Assembly (NCBI GenBank): GCA_938002705.1
Contig: CALLAG010000271.1
Location: 1 to 12,714, forward strand
DNA from: an uncultured Saprospiraceae bacterium
GTDB lineage: Bacteria; Bacteroidota; Bacteroidia; Chitinophagales; Saprospiraceae
Direction: 5' to 3'
Length of the DNA stretch: 12,714 nucleotides
Each line of letters begins with the position of its first letter. Positions within the stretch are counted from its first letter, which is position 1. The notes beneath the pieces are model-generated. The model did not search any database and was not told the DNA's origin. It worked only from the letters and a program-made list of their open reading frames with translations. A program made the position numbers and the translations under genes. Shown here one piece after another: positions 1-7,498 of the stretch.

Positions 1-836
1 CCTTAAGTCACAGTTTTTTCTTCTCTATAGACTACATGAGACATATCATTATATAAGCTCTTATAGCCCTGCACTACAACCTCTTACCCATATTATTATT
101 GTCACTATCAGTTATTAGGTACCTATGTCTTTTAGAAAATAAATAATACAATTTGACTTATAGAAGGTCGGATAAGATCGCTCATATAACTTTTTATGAC
201 TATCGGCTATTGGGTACTAAGCATAATTATTGATCATAAACAATTGCAAATACTTAACATCTCGATATTAGTAATATTTTAGGGTATCTCTATCTACTAC
301 ATTCTTGGCTGACCAGAAAATTGAAATTTTATTAAGCGAATATAATGAACATATACTGCGTTGTTCATCAGTCATTTAGCGAAGGCTATAATCCCTCTTC
401 TCGCCTTGTCTATGTCCATTCTATTCTACTTTCAACTCAAGAGGCAGTAAATAGAAGTACCCTTTATTTAACAAGTACAGAATAAAGTATAAAATATTGT
501 AGTGTTGACTCTGAGTCTTTTTAATCGTGAATGTTATTGAAGCAGAGCCATGTCAAATCATGGTGGGTGGCGGGAGCGGCACAGAGTTGAGCCTTTGATT
601 TGACTTGATTTTCAGCCTACTGGCAGACAGGTTTGTCTCTAAGCATCGGACAGGTAACTTGGATGGTGTGGTAACAATAATTAGGTACAATAACACATCT
701 TTTAACACAATACTATATTTCTTATATCACATCTATATACCACATAATTCCGCTGACACTCAGCCCTAAGAACATTATTAATTCAAACCCAATTTTAATA
801 CAATAATATTTGGATATCTAATCTAAAGTACTAATT
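1..836. other. long AT-rich stretch without a recognised gene
   Basis: I see no credible coding region on either strand; stops are frequent in all frames and nothing reads like a known protein family. Most of it is AT-rich, with small palindromes such as TAGGTACCTA at 116-125. A GC-richer island at about 505-680 is listed separately. This may be intergenic DNA between the alginate locus and its neighbour, or decayed sequence. Confidence 0.6.
505..680. other. GC-richer island with hairpin potential, unknown
   Basis: The base composition rises sharply compared with the flanks. A perfect 9-bp inverted repeat, GTCAAATCA (552-560) and TGATTTGAC (596-604), encloses a G-rich 35-nt loop. A second hairpin follows, AGACA (625-629) with TGTCT (634-638). 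A small GACT/AGTC hairpin followed by T's lies at about 507-522. A 17-codon ORF (550-603) exists but has no support as a gene. This could be a structured RNA, a dispersed repeat or a relic of a mobile element; I cannot choose between these. Confidence 0.3.
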
Positions 837-864
837 TTGGTCAACCAATTATTGGTTAACCAAT
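837..864. promoter_or_regulatory. tandem palindromic operators upstream of PKD lipoprotein gene
   Basis: Two copies of the dyad TTGGT-N2-ACCAA lie side by side: TTGGTCAACCAA at 837-848 and the 14-bp perfect palindrome ATTGGTTAACCAAT at 851-864. Their centres are 15 bp apart. The second copy recurs upstream of the PL7 gene at 7348-7363 and not elsewhere that I could find, which points to a shared regulator. TGGT/ACCA half-sites resemble those bound by GntR/FadR-type repressors. In Zobellia the alginate system is controlled by a GntR-family repressor, AusR. The assignment to that family is inference. Confidence 0.6.
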
Positions 865-885
865 TTTTGTTAGTGATAGCAGAGT

Positions 886-911
886 TCTATCCATCATTAA
901 TGAGAGATAGA
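886..911. promoter_or_regulatory. 26-bp interrupted dyad in leader of PKD gene
   Basis: TCTATC (886-891) and GATAGA (906-911) are perfect inverse complements placed symmetrically around the 10-bp palindrome TCATTAATGA (894-903); 22 of 26 positions are symmetric. It lies between the operators and the start codon. It could be a second protein-binding site or an mRNA leader hairpin. No T-tract follows it directly, so it does not look like a terminator. Confidence 0.4.
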
Positions 912-963
912 TTTTGTTAGAACCAATCATTGCATCGAATCTTTTTTTTTAATTTATAAATAA

Positions 964-2079
964 ATGGTAAAAATAACTAGCATGAAAAACGTATTACCTA
1001 AAACCAATAAGTACATCTACCTGATGATGTCCTTGTGTCTATCACTCACCGTAATTATTAGCTCTTGTGGAGATGGTGATGATCCTATTGTAGATCCTAT
1101 GGATCCGGATCCCTCTATGGTTGTCGCAGACTTCTCAGCTCAGGTTGATGCTGATAACTCACTGACATATACTTTCACTAACAGCTCCGTAGTTAACGGT
1201 ATCACAGATAGAACTTTTAGCTCTGCTTGGGATTTTGGTGGCGACGGAATGTCTACTGATGAGAGCCCTACATATACTTTTTCTGGCGAGGGCACATATA
1301 CTGTGACATTGACAGTAACTGCTGCTGATGGTGAGACTGATACAGCAACTGAGACAATAGAAGTCACAGCACCTAAGAACAGATATGCAGTGATCACTGA
1401 TTCTTTTGGTAATGACAACCTTAATGCAGATGGACGTACTGATACTGGAGAGCTTAGATTTCTTACAGACTCTATCCAGAATGGTAGACTCACATTTATG
1501 TACAGAGTAGCTGAAGGTCCTGATATGGATATCCAAGATGGATTTATCAATGTATCTGGCTCTTCTACGACTGGTGACTTTGCACTTATGGAAGTAAGAT
1601 TTAAGGATAATGCTCCTCATGAGTGGAGAGAAGGTGCTTCTGACGATGTCATCGCAGCGTCTAACTTCCCAGAAGGAATGCCTAATGTATGGGTACCTAT
1701 AGAGATAACATGGTCTGCTGATGGAGTTAATGCTCCTACATTTAGCTTATCTATAGATGGGCAGACAATAGTCGAAGATGCAGTAAGTACGACTAATGGT
1801 GGTGCCGGAGATGTAGACGGACATCTAGCAGCCGTCAAGGATGGTGCTCATAACTTCCAGTGGAAGTATTCTGATAATGGAAAAATAAGTGATAGTATGT
1901 TCCACGTAGATGATATCGTGATCTATTCTTCTGACTCAGGTACAGAGACTATCGTTTTTGAGGATAACTTCCAAGCAAGAACAGCAGGTGACGACTTGGA
2001 CCCAGGAGCAGATCCTGACAATCCTCTGACTCCTTACCATCCTAATACGACAGATGCTGTTGTTGGTGAAGACCAATAA
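964..2079 (+). CDS. PKD-domain lipoprotein, probable alginate-binding surface protein
   Basis: The 371-residue product has a signal peptide ending in lipobox I-S-S-C with Cys35, followed by an acidic linker, so it is likely an outer-membrane lipoprotein. A PKD domain spans about residues 53-134 (W-D-F-G, T-Y-T-F and G-T-Y-T-V-T-L-T-V motifs). The rest, about 139-357, is a beta-rich domain ending in a V-D-D-I-V-I-Y strand like those of LamG/concanavalin-type folds; I do not recognise its family. No catalytic motif is visible. PKD lipoproteins of this layout accompany susCD in alginate loci and are thought to bind glycan at the surface; that role here is inference. The gene sits upstream of susC, with its own operators before it and a terminator after it. 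An alternative start at ATG 982 gives a more ordinary signal peptide beginning M-K-N-V-L and cannot be excluded. Confidence 0.85.
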   Translation: MVKITSMKNVLPKTNKYIYLMMSLCLSLTVIISSCGDGDDPIVDPMDPDPSMVVADFSAQVDADNSLTYTFTNSSVVNGITDRTFSSAWDFGGDGMSTDESPTYTFSGEGTYTVTLTVTAADGETDTATETIEVTAPKNRYAVITDSFGNDNLNADGRTDTGELRFLTDSIQNGRLTFMYRVAEGPDMDIQDGFINVSGSSTTGDFALMEVRFKDNAPHEWREGASDDVIAASNFPEGMPNVWVPIEITWSADGVNAPTFSLSIDGQTIVEDAVSTTNGGAGDVDGHLAAVKDGAHNFQWKYSDNGKISDSMFHVDDIVIYSSDSGTETIVFEDNFQARTAGDDLDPGADPDNPLTPYHPNTTDAVVGEDQ

Positions 2080-2109
2080 GCTATACGTAATTTGAACAAA
2101 AATAAATAC

Positions 2110-2148
2110 AAAGGGGGGAACTGTCAGTTTAAGGCATTCCCCCTTTTA
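2110..2148 (+). terminator. intrinsic terminator after PKD lipoprotein gene
   Basis: AAAGGGGG and CCCCCTTT form a strong stem (arms about 2110-2119 and 2138-2147) around a loop of roughly 20 nt, ending in a short T run, 30 bp after the TAA stop. It suggests that the lipoprotein gene is largely transcribed separately from susC. Confidence 0.75.
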
Positions 2149-2500
2149 TCATAGAACTATATCAAGGCTCCATGGTATCTTCTTCACTTAGGTGCAAGAG
2201 ACCTTAGCTATCTCAGCATATATCATATCTCGGTATAGGATTATAACTCCAGAAGTATTTGACTTGATATGCGAATAACAAATCCCATATACGAGGTCAT
2301 AATATCATTATCTATTATATTGAGAATACGATGATATTTGGATCAGTTATTAATCGGATAGCTACCTATTATAGTATTTTAGATATATCAATATTAGACG
2401 GTTATAGTAACAGTTGCCACAAGAATTCTACCTGACTCTACAGTGGCTCTCCTCATAACCAGACACCAATTAGAATCTTTATTTCAAAAAATTATTATCA
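2149..2500. other. intergenic region upstream of susC
   Basis: About 350 bp without a credible ORF, AT-rich. It should contain the susC promoter, because a terminator precedes it, but I find no convincing TTTG plus TAnnTTTG pair and no copy of the TTGGTTAACCAA operator. A near match to the -7 element (TATTTTAG, 2375-2382) has no partner at the expected distance. Confidence 0.5.
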
Positions 2501-5500
2501 ATGAATTATTTATTAAAAATATTGACCGTACCTACCAGAGGCATCATGGGGCTATTCGTCCTATGCATCTGCTGCTGGTCTATGGACGGTAATGCACAGG
2601 ACATAATTAAGGGCAAGGTAATGGATGAGGGTGGCGAAGCTCTCATCGGCGTCACAGTCATAGTACAGGGTACGACTAATGGTACCGTTACTGATGTCGA
2701 TGGCAATTACAGCATAGAAGCTGCCCCTAATTCTGTACTCGAGATTTCCTATATAGGGTACAAACCTCAGTCTATTCCTCTTAATGGCCGTACAGCTATT
2801 AATGTTACTATGGGTATAGATTCTAAAGTACTAGACGAGGTAGTAGTCATCGGTTACGGAACTGTCAAGAAGAGTGACGTGACTGGTAGTGTATCTTCAG
2901 TCAAGGCAGAGGAGATACAAGCTTTTCCTGTATTAAATGCGGGCCAGGCACTACAAGGTCGTGCCGCAGGAGTAGCCGTACAGACACAGAATGGAGGTGA
3001 GCCCGGTGCTGATATCTCCATCAGAGTACGTGGTAACTCATCACTGAATGCGAGCAGTGACCCACTTGTAGTGGTAGATGGATTTGTCGGTGCTTCTTTT
3101 CCACAGCAGAATGACATCGAGTCTATAGAGATATTAAAAGATGCATCAGCTACAGCGATCTACGGATCTAGAGGATCAGGAGGTGTTATCTTAGTCACTA
3201 CTAAGAAAGGTGTCGCTGGCAAAGCCGTCGTAGAGTTTAATTCTACATATTCTTCTCAGCAGACGACTAATAGATTAGACCTGCTTGACGCAAATGGATT
3301 CGCCCAATACCAGAATATGATACGTAGTAATGCTGGTGATCCACCATATGCACAAGGAGATGTCAACACTGACTGGCAAGACGAAATATATAGAAATGGA
3401 TTTACACAAAACCATCAGCTATCAGTCTCTGGCGGTAGTGATAATGTTAACTACTATGTATCTGGTACTTACTTTGATCAAGAAGGAATCGTTGTTAATT
3501 CTGACTTTGATAAAATTCAGTTCTTAGCTAATGTAGATGTGCAAGCCAGTGATAGATTAAGACTTGGTATGAATAGCATAGCCAGTCGTAGCGAGCAGAA
3601 TGGTGTCTCCACTCAGTCTACAGGTAGTGATGCCATAGGTTCTGTTAATGGTGGCGGTGACGATGTAGTCGCTTTAGCTTTCAGGTTTGCGCCAGATGTA
3701 GGAAGATTTAACGAAGAAGGAAATTTCTCTCAGAATACTGTCGGTGATGATATAGAAAATCCATGGGCCGTGGCTACACAGATAAGAAACGAAACCAAGA
3801 CTGATAACTCGAGAACGAATGTATATGCAGACTACAGAATCTTAGAAGGTCTGAGTTTCAAGACAACTCTGGGATATAGAACTCAGAACAGTACAGAGGG
3901 TTATTTTAAGCCACAGACATTTGTACTTTCTGCTGGTGGAGCATTTTTAGAATCCGTAAAAAGAACAAATTTTCTAAATGAAAATTACTTGACCTACACA
4001 AGAGCGATCGGGCAGAGTAACCTTACAGCAATAGCTGGTCATTCTTATCAGAAGAATACTACGGAAGGATTTGAGGCAGGTGCCAGAGGACTACTAACTG
4101 ATGTGTTCTCATGGTATAACTTAGAAGCTGGAGAGATAGACCAACGTACGGTAGATTCTCGCTGGTCAGAGTCAGAGATAGAGTCAGTTTTTGGACGTGT
4201 TAATCTTGACTTATCAGACAAGTATCTGATTACCGCGACTGTACGTAGAGATGGAGCATCTAACTTTGCTGCTAATAATAAGTACGCCATTTTTCCCTCA
4301 GTTGCACTAGGATGGAAGGTGTCCAGAGAAAATTTCTTAGTAGACAATCAGACAATATCTAACCTAAAATTAAGAGCCAGCTATGGTCTTACAGGTAATC
4401 AAGCTATCGGCCCTTATCAGTCACTCTCTATCTATCGTGTCCAAGCACCTACAGAAGTAGGCGGAGCATTTGGAGTAGATCTGGCCAGAGAAGCTAACCC
4501 TGACTTAAAATGGGAAACGTCATATCAGACTAATGTAGGATTCGATCTCGGCCTATTCCAGGATAGAATATTTATAAGCGCAGATTATTATAACATCGAT
4601 ACTGAAGACCTATTAGCTGTAGATAGAGCATCTAATTTTTACTTAGGGACTTCTGACTTAGATGTCTTAAGGAATATCGGTGCTATCAATAATAATGGAA
4701 TTGAGCTATCTATCACCTCTACTAATATTAATAAAGGGGACTTCAGATGGACTTCTAATTTTAACTATGCCAGAAATAGAAATAAGGTCGTAGAGCTATC
4801 TTCAGGAACAGAACTGCTGGGTAGTGGAGCACCGGGATATTTTGCTGGTGGCAATACTTACATACTACGAGAAGGTGAGTCTATAGGTTCTTTCTGGGGA
4901 TTAGACTACCAAGGTGTATATCAAGGTGGTGCTATACCTGACGGAACGGCTCTAGCTGGATCTTCTCTCGATGCAGATGGTAACCCTATACCAGGAGAAC
5001 CATTATTCGCTGATCTCGCTGATGACGAGGGTAATTTTGATGGTACAATAACAGACGGTGATAGAAAAATCATAGGTGACCCTAATCCTGATTTCACATT
5101 TGGTTTTACTAATAATTTCACTTACAAGAACTTTGATCTCAACATTTTCTTCCAGGGAGCCGTAGGTGGTGACATCTACAATCTGACAGCTGTACAGTTA
5201 TATAATGGCGATAGTAATGGCTTGACGGATGTATTGAATTCTTGGACACCGACTAATACGGATACAGATATACCACGAGCTGCCATCCGAGGTAGAGAAA
5301 GGTCGTCTCGATTTGTAGAAGATGGAAGTTACGTGAGACTTAAGAATATAGCCATAGGCTATAGCCTACCTACAGGAGTATTAAGAAATGCAGGTATCAG
5401 TGGCGCAAGACTGACTGTAAGTGCTCAGAATTTATTAACCTTTACTAACTATTCTGGATTAGACCCTGAGGTGAGTTACTTTGGTAGTGGTGGTGAGAGC

Positions 5501-5590
5501 AGTGGTGAGGGCAATGTCATCCAAGGTCATGATTTTGGTAATTATCCCAACCTCAGATCCATTACCTTTGGTCTTAATCTTAAATTTTAA
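2501..5590 (+). CDS. susC: SusC/RagA-family TonB-dependent outer-membrane transporter
   Basis: The product of 1029 residues is of normal length for SusC proteins. Residues 1-33 form a signal peptide ending in N-A-Q. A carboxypeptidase-D regulatory-like domain (about 35-104) is followed by the L-D-E-V-V-V-I-G-Y-G-T motif (111-121) and the plug domain (about 115-237, with S-A-T-A-I-Y-G-S-R-G and V-T-T-K-K-G). A beta-barrel with many aromatic girdle positions fills the rest and ends in a C-terminal Phe (G-L-N-L-K-F). It imports oligosaccharides across the outer membrane using the TonB proton-motive system, with SusD as lid. The start is ATG 2501 after an A/T-rich leader. susD follows after 22 bp, so they are one operon. 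The substrate, alginate oligosaccharides, is inferred from the flanking PL7 and PL6 genes and not from the transporter itself. Confidence 0.97.
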   Translation: MNYLLKILTVPTRGIMGLFVLCICCWSMDGNAQDIIKGKVMDEGGEALIGVTVIVQGTTNGTVTDVDGNYSIEAAPNSVLEISYIGYKPQSIPLNGRTAINVTMGIDSKVLDEVVVIGYGTVKKSDVTGSVSSVKAEEIQAFPVLNAGQALQGRAAGVAVQTQNGGEPGADISIRVRGNSSLNASSDPLVVVDGFVGASFPQQNDIESIEILKDASATAIYGSRGSGGVILVTTKKGVAGKAVVEFNSTYSSQQTTNRLDLLDANGFAQYQNMIRSNAGDPPYAQGDVNTDWQDEIYRNGFTQNHQLSVSGGSDNVNYYVSGTYFDQEGIVVNSDFDKIQFLANVDVQASDRLRLGMNSIASRSEQNGVSTQSTGSDAIGSVNGGGDDVVALAFRFAPDVGRFNEEGNFSQNTVGDDIENPWAVATQIRNETKTDNSRTNVYADYRILEGLSFKTTLGYRTQNSTEGYFKPQTFVLSAGGAFLESVKRTNFLNENYLTYTRAIGQSNLTAIAGHSYQKNTTEGFEAGARGLLTDVFSWYNLEAGEIDQRTVDSRWSESEIESVFGRVNLDLSDKYLITATVRRDGASNFAANNKYAIFPSVALGWKVSRENFLVDNQTISNLKLRASYGLTGNQAIGPYQSLSIYRVQAPTEVGGAFGVDLAREANPDLKWETSYQTNVGFDLGLFQDRIFISADYYNIDTEDLLAVDRASNFYLGTSDLDVLRNIGAINNNGIELSITSTNINKGDFRWTSNFNYARNRNKVVELSSGTELLGSGAPGYFAGGNTYILREGESIGSFWGLDYQGVYQGGAIPDGTALAGSSLDADGNPIPGEPLFADLADDEGNFDGTITDGDRKIIGDPNPDFTFGFTNNFTYKNFDLNIFFQGAVGGDIYNLTAVQLYNGDSNGLTDVLNSWTPTNTDTDIPRAAIRGRERSSRFVEDGSYVRLKNIAIGYSLPTGVLRNAGISGARLTVSAQNLLTFTNYSGLDPEVSYFGSGGESSGEGNVIQGHDFGNYPNLRSITFGLNLKF

Positions 5591-5612
5591 AATCAGTAAA
5601 AAGATTATAAAA

Positions 5613-7157
5613 ATGAAAAATTATAAATATTTATTAACATTATTAGTATTTGGCTTAGCCATCGTTGGATGTTCAGATTTAGAAGAAGATGCAAGAAGTC
5701 AACTAGAACCTGATGAGCGATTAGTAGATCTACAGACTGTAGAGACGACCGTCGCAGGAGCATATGCTAACACAGCAGCTAGAGCTTTCTTATCTAGAGC
5801 ATTAGGCCTTACGCTTATGCTGCGTTCAGATATGGTAGCTATAGGTAATCCAACCACAGCACCAGAAAGAATAGAGAACGACCAGTTTACTGTTTCATCT
5901 ACTAATCCACTTATTCTTAATCCTTCTAACCCCGAGCGAAGTTTCTGGCCTAGAATGTACCAGATGATAAGAGGCGCTAATGAGACTCTCAGAGAACTGG
6001 ACCAATTAGATGAGCAGGATGCTGGTGTAAAAGAAGAAATAGCAGGTCGTGCACGTTTCCTTAGAGCTTTTGCATATTACCATCTAGTCAGACTTTTTGG
6101 TGACGTGCCATATTTAGATGAGACGACATCTACCATCGACGCATCAGTAGCACCGAGAGAATCCGTTGATATCGTATATGAAAATATCATCGCAGATCTA
6201 GAATATGCTAAGGAATGGTTACCAGATACAAGAACTAATAGAGCACTCCCCGGCAAAGCAGCCGCAGGCGCCTATCTTGCCAGCGTATATCTTACCAGAC
6301 AGAATTATCAAGCAGCCTATACTGAAGCAACTGATGTTATCAATAATGCAGGGAGATACAACATAGCATTAGATCCTGATTATAGAAATATCTTCCATTC
6401 TGAGCTGTCTGATTTCTCATTAGAACCGATTTTTATCATTGACTTCGTAGGCACTAATATTAATGATGAGTCGCGAGATTATTTAGCTGCTTTTACAGGC
6501 TTCTATGGACAGCAAACGTATTACGCCTCAGGAGGATGGTCTGTTATGGTACCTTCCCTTGCAGTATTTAATACATGGGACGATGGAGACTACAGAAAAG
6601 ACGTCAACTTTGATGATGAGGCAGTTATAGATAATATGGGCACTGTGATACCTTTTACTCAGTTCTCTAGTGTAGATGGTCGTAATGCTAATCGTCCGCA
6701 TATAGCTAAGTACACAGCGATGGCCGGCGACACTCCACAAGCTAATACCAGCGGCAGAGATTCTAATTCTAATTATCAGCTGATGCGTTATGCAGAAGTG
6801 CTTCTAATAGCTGCGGAGGCAGCTGTAGAACTCGGTAATACATCAGAAGCTGACGGATACATTAACATGATCAGAGAGAGAGCAAGAAATGGCAACGGAA
6901 CGGGTGCACCCAGTGCAGTACCTGCTGATATCTCAGGCGCAACTATAGATGATGTATTAGAAGAAAGAAGATTAGAATTAGCCTTTGAGCATAAGAGATG
7001 GTATGACATAGTCAGAAGAAGATTAGGTAATGAAGTATTCGGACCTAATGGTCTAGAAGGAGCTAAAAACTTCGACCCTAACAGAGACTATCTACTACCG
7101 ATACCTCCATTAGAAATAACGAATAATCCTAACTTAGAACAGAATCCTGGTTACTAA
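5613..7157 (+). CDS. susD: SusD/RagB-family glycan-binding lipoprotein
   Basis: The 514-residue product begins M-K-N-Y-K-Y-L-L with a lipoprotein signal peptide and lipobox I-V-G-C (Cys20). Family signatures are R-A-R-F-L-R-A-F-A-Y-Y-H-L-V-R-L-F-G-D-V-P-Y (about 146-167), the Q-L-M-R-Y-A-E-V-L-L-I-A-A-E-A helix (about 389-403), E-R-R-L-E-L-A-F-E-H-K-R-W-Y-D (451-465), and the closing L-L-P-I-P plus N-P-N-L-E-Q-N-P-G-Y. SusD forms the hinged lid on SusC and binds the glycan at the cell surface. The frame is open further upstream into the 3' end of susC, but ATG 5613 is the true start because it gives the signal peptide and leaves a 22-bp gap. It ends the susCD operon, with a terminator directly after. 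Confidence 0.96.
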   Translation: MKNYKYLLTLLVFGLAIVGCSDLEEDARSQLEPDERLVDLQTVETTVAGAYANTAARAFLSRALGLTLMLRSDMVAIGNPTTAPERIENDQFTVSSTNPLILNPSNPERSFWPRMYQMIRGANETLRELDQLDEQDAGVKEEIAGRARFLRAFAYYHLVRLFGDVPYLDETTSTIDASVAPRESVDIVYENIIADLEYAKEWLPDTRTNRALPGKAAAGAYLASVYLTRQNYQAAYTEATDVINNAGRYNIALDPDYRNIFHSELSDFSLEPIFIIDFVGTNINDESRDYLAAFTGFYGQQTYYASGGWSVMVPSLAVFNTWDDGDYRKDVNFDDEAVIDNMGTVIPFTQFSSVDGRNANRPHIAKYTAMAGDTPQANTSGRDSNSNYQLMRYAEVLLIAAEAAVELGNTSEADGYINMIRERARNGNGTGAPSAVPADISGATIDDVLEERRLELAFEHKRWYDIVRRRLGNEVFGPNGLEGAKNFDPNRDYLLPIPPLEITNNPNLEQNPGY

Positions 7158-7180
7158 TTAGAGTATTACATAACAATACG

Positions 7181-7219
7181 AAAGAGCCCTCCATACATAG
7201 ATGTAGGGCTCTTTTTTTT
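7181..7219 (+). terminator. strong intrinsic terminator after susD
   Basis: AAAGAGCCCT (7181-7190) pairs with AGGGCTCTTT (7205-7214) and runs into eight consecutive T's. Inside the loop ACAT and ATGT can pair further. It lies 24 bp after the susD stop and separates susCD from the PL7 gene. Confidence 0.9.
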
Positions 7220-7347
7220 GATCCACCAGATATTCCTTTTGTACAGATTTCCATACTCCTTGAGCCCATTCGTCTATTACCATATTTTAATAGTCGATTT
7301 GTCGGTGAAGGTTAAAGGCAGCAACTAATTAATTCCTATATTAGCAT

Positions 7348-7363
7348 AATTGGTTAACCAATT
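7348..7363. promoter_or_regulatory. palindromic operator upstream of PL7 lyase gene
   Basis: AATTGGTTAACCAATT is a perfect 16-bp palindrome and shares its 14-bp core plus the following T's with the site at 851-864. It lies about 135 bp before the PL7 start; the other copy lies about 100 bp before its gene. A smaller dyad, TTGATCAA (7370-7377), follows 18 bp further on, centre to centre. A common regulator of the PKD gene and the PL7 gene is the simplest reading. Confidence 0.6.
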
Positions 7364-7400
7364 TTTATGTTGATCAATTCCAAAATTAGCGAGTGACACT

Positions 7401-7433
7401 TTTGTTCTCATTTATATTATATAATTACTTGGG
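7401..7433 (+). promoter_or_regulatory. possible Bacteroidota-type promoter for PL7 gene
   Basis: TTTG at 7401-7404 is followed after 21 bp by TACTTGGG at 7426-7433, a partial match to the Bacteroidota -33 (TTTG) and -7 (TAnnTTTG) pair. If correct, transcription starts near 7440 and the operator lies some 40 bp upstream of the -33 element. The -7 match is imperfect, so this is tentative. Confidence 0.3.
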
Positions 7434-7498
7434 ATTCAGTTCGTTATTATCATTCTTAGTTTTGGTATTTTCTTAGACTCTTATTAAAGATATCAATT

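Noticed and set aside
550..603. 17-codon ORF beginning M-S-N-H-G-G-W-R-E-R-H
   Set aside because: It is very short, has no support from start context or family similarity I can name, and overlaps the hairpin arms of the island.
591..616. Short resemblance to a 23S rRNA segment (TTGATTTTCAG)
   Set aside because: Only about 11 bases match, and the flanks do not continue as rRNA.
5481..5612. Upstream extension of the susD frame (44 codons)
   Set aside because: It overlaps the 3' end of susC, and the extra residues would bury the lipoprotein signal peptide that starts at 5613.
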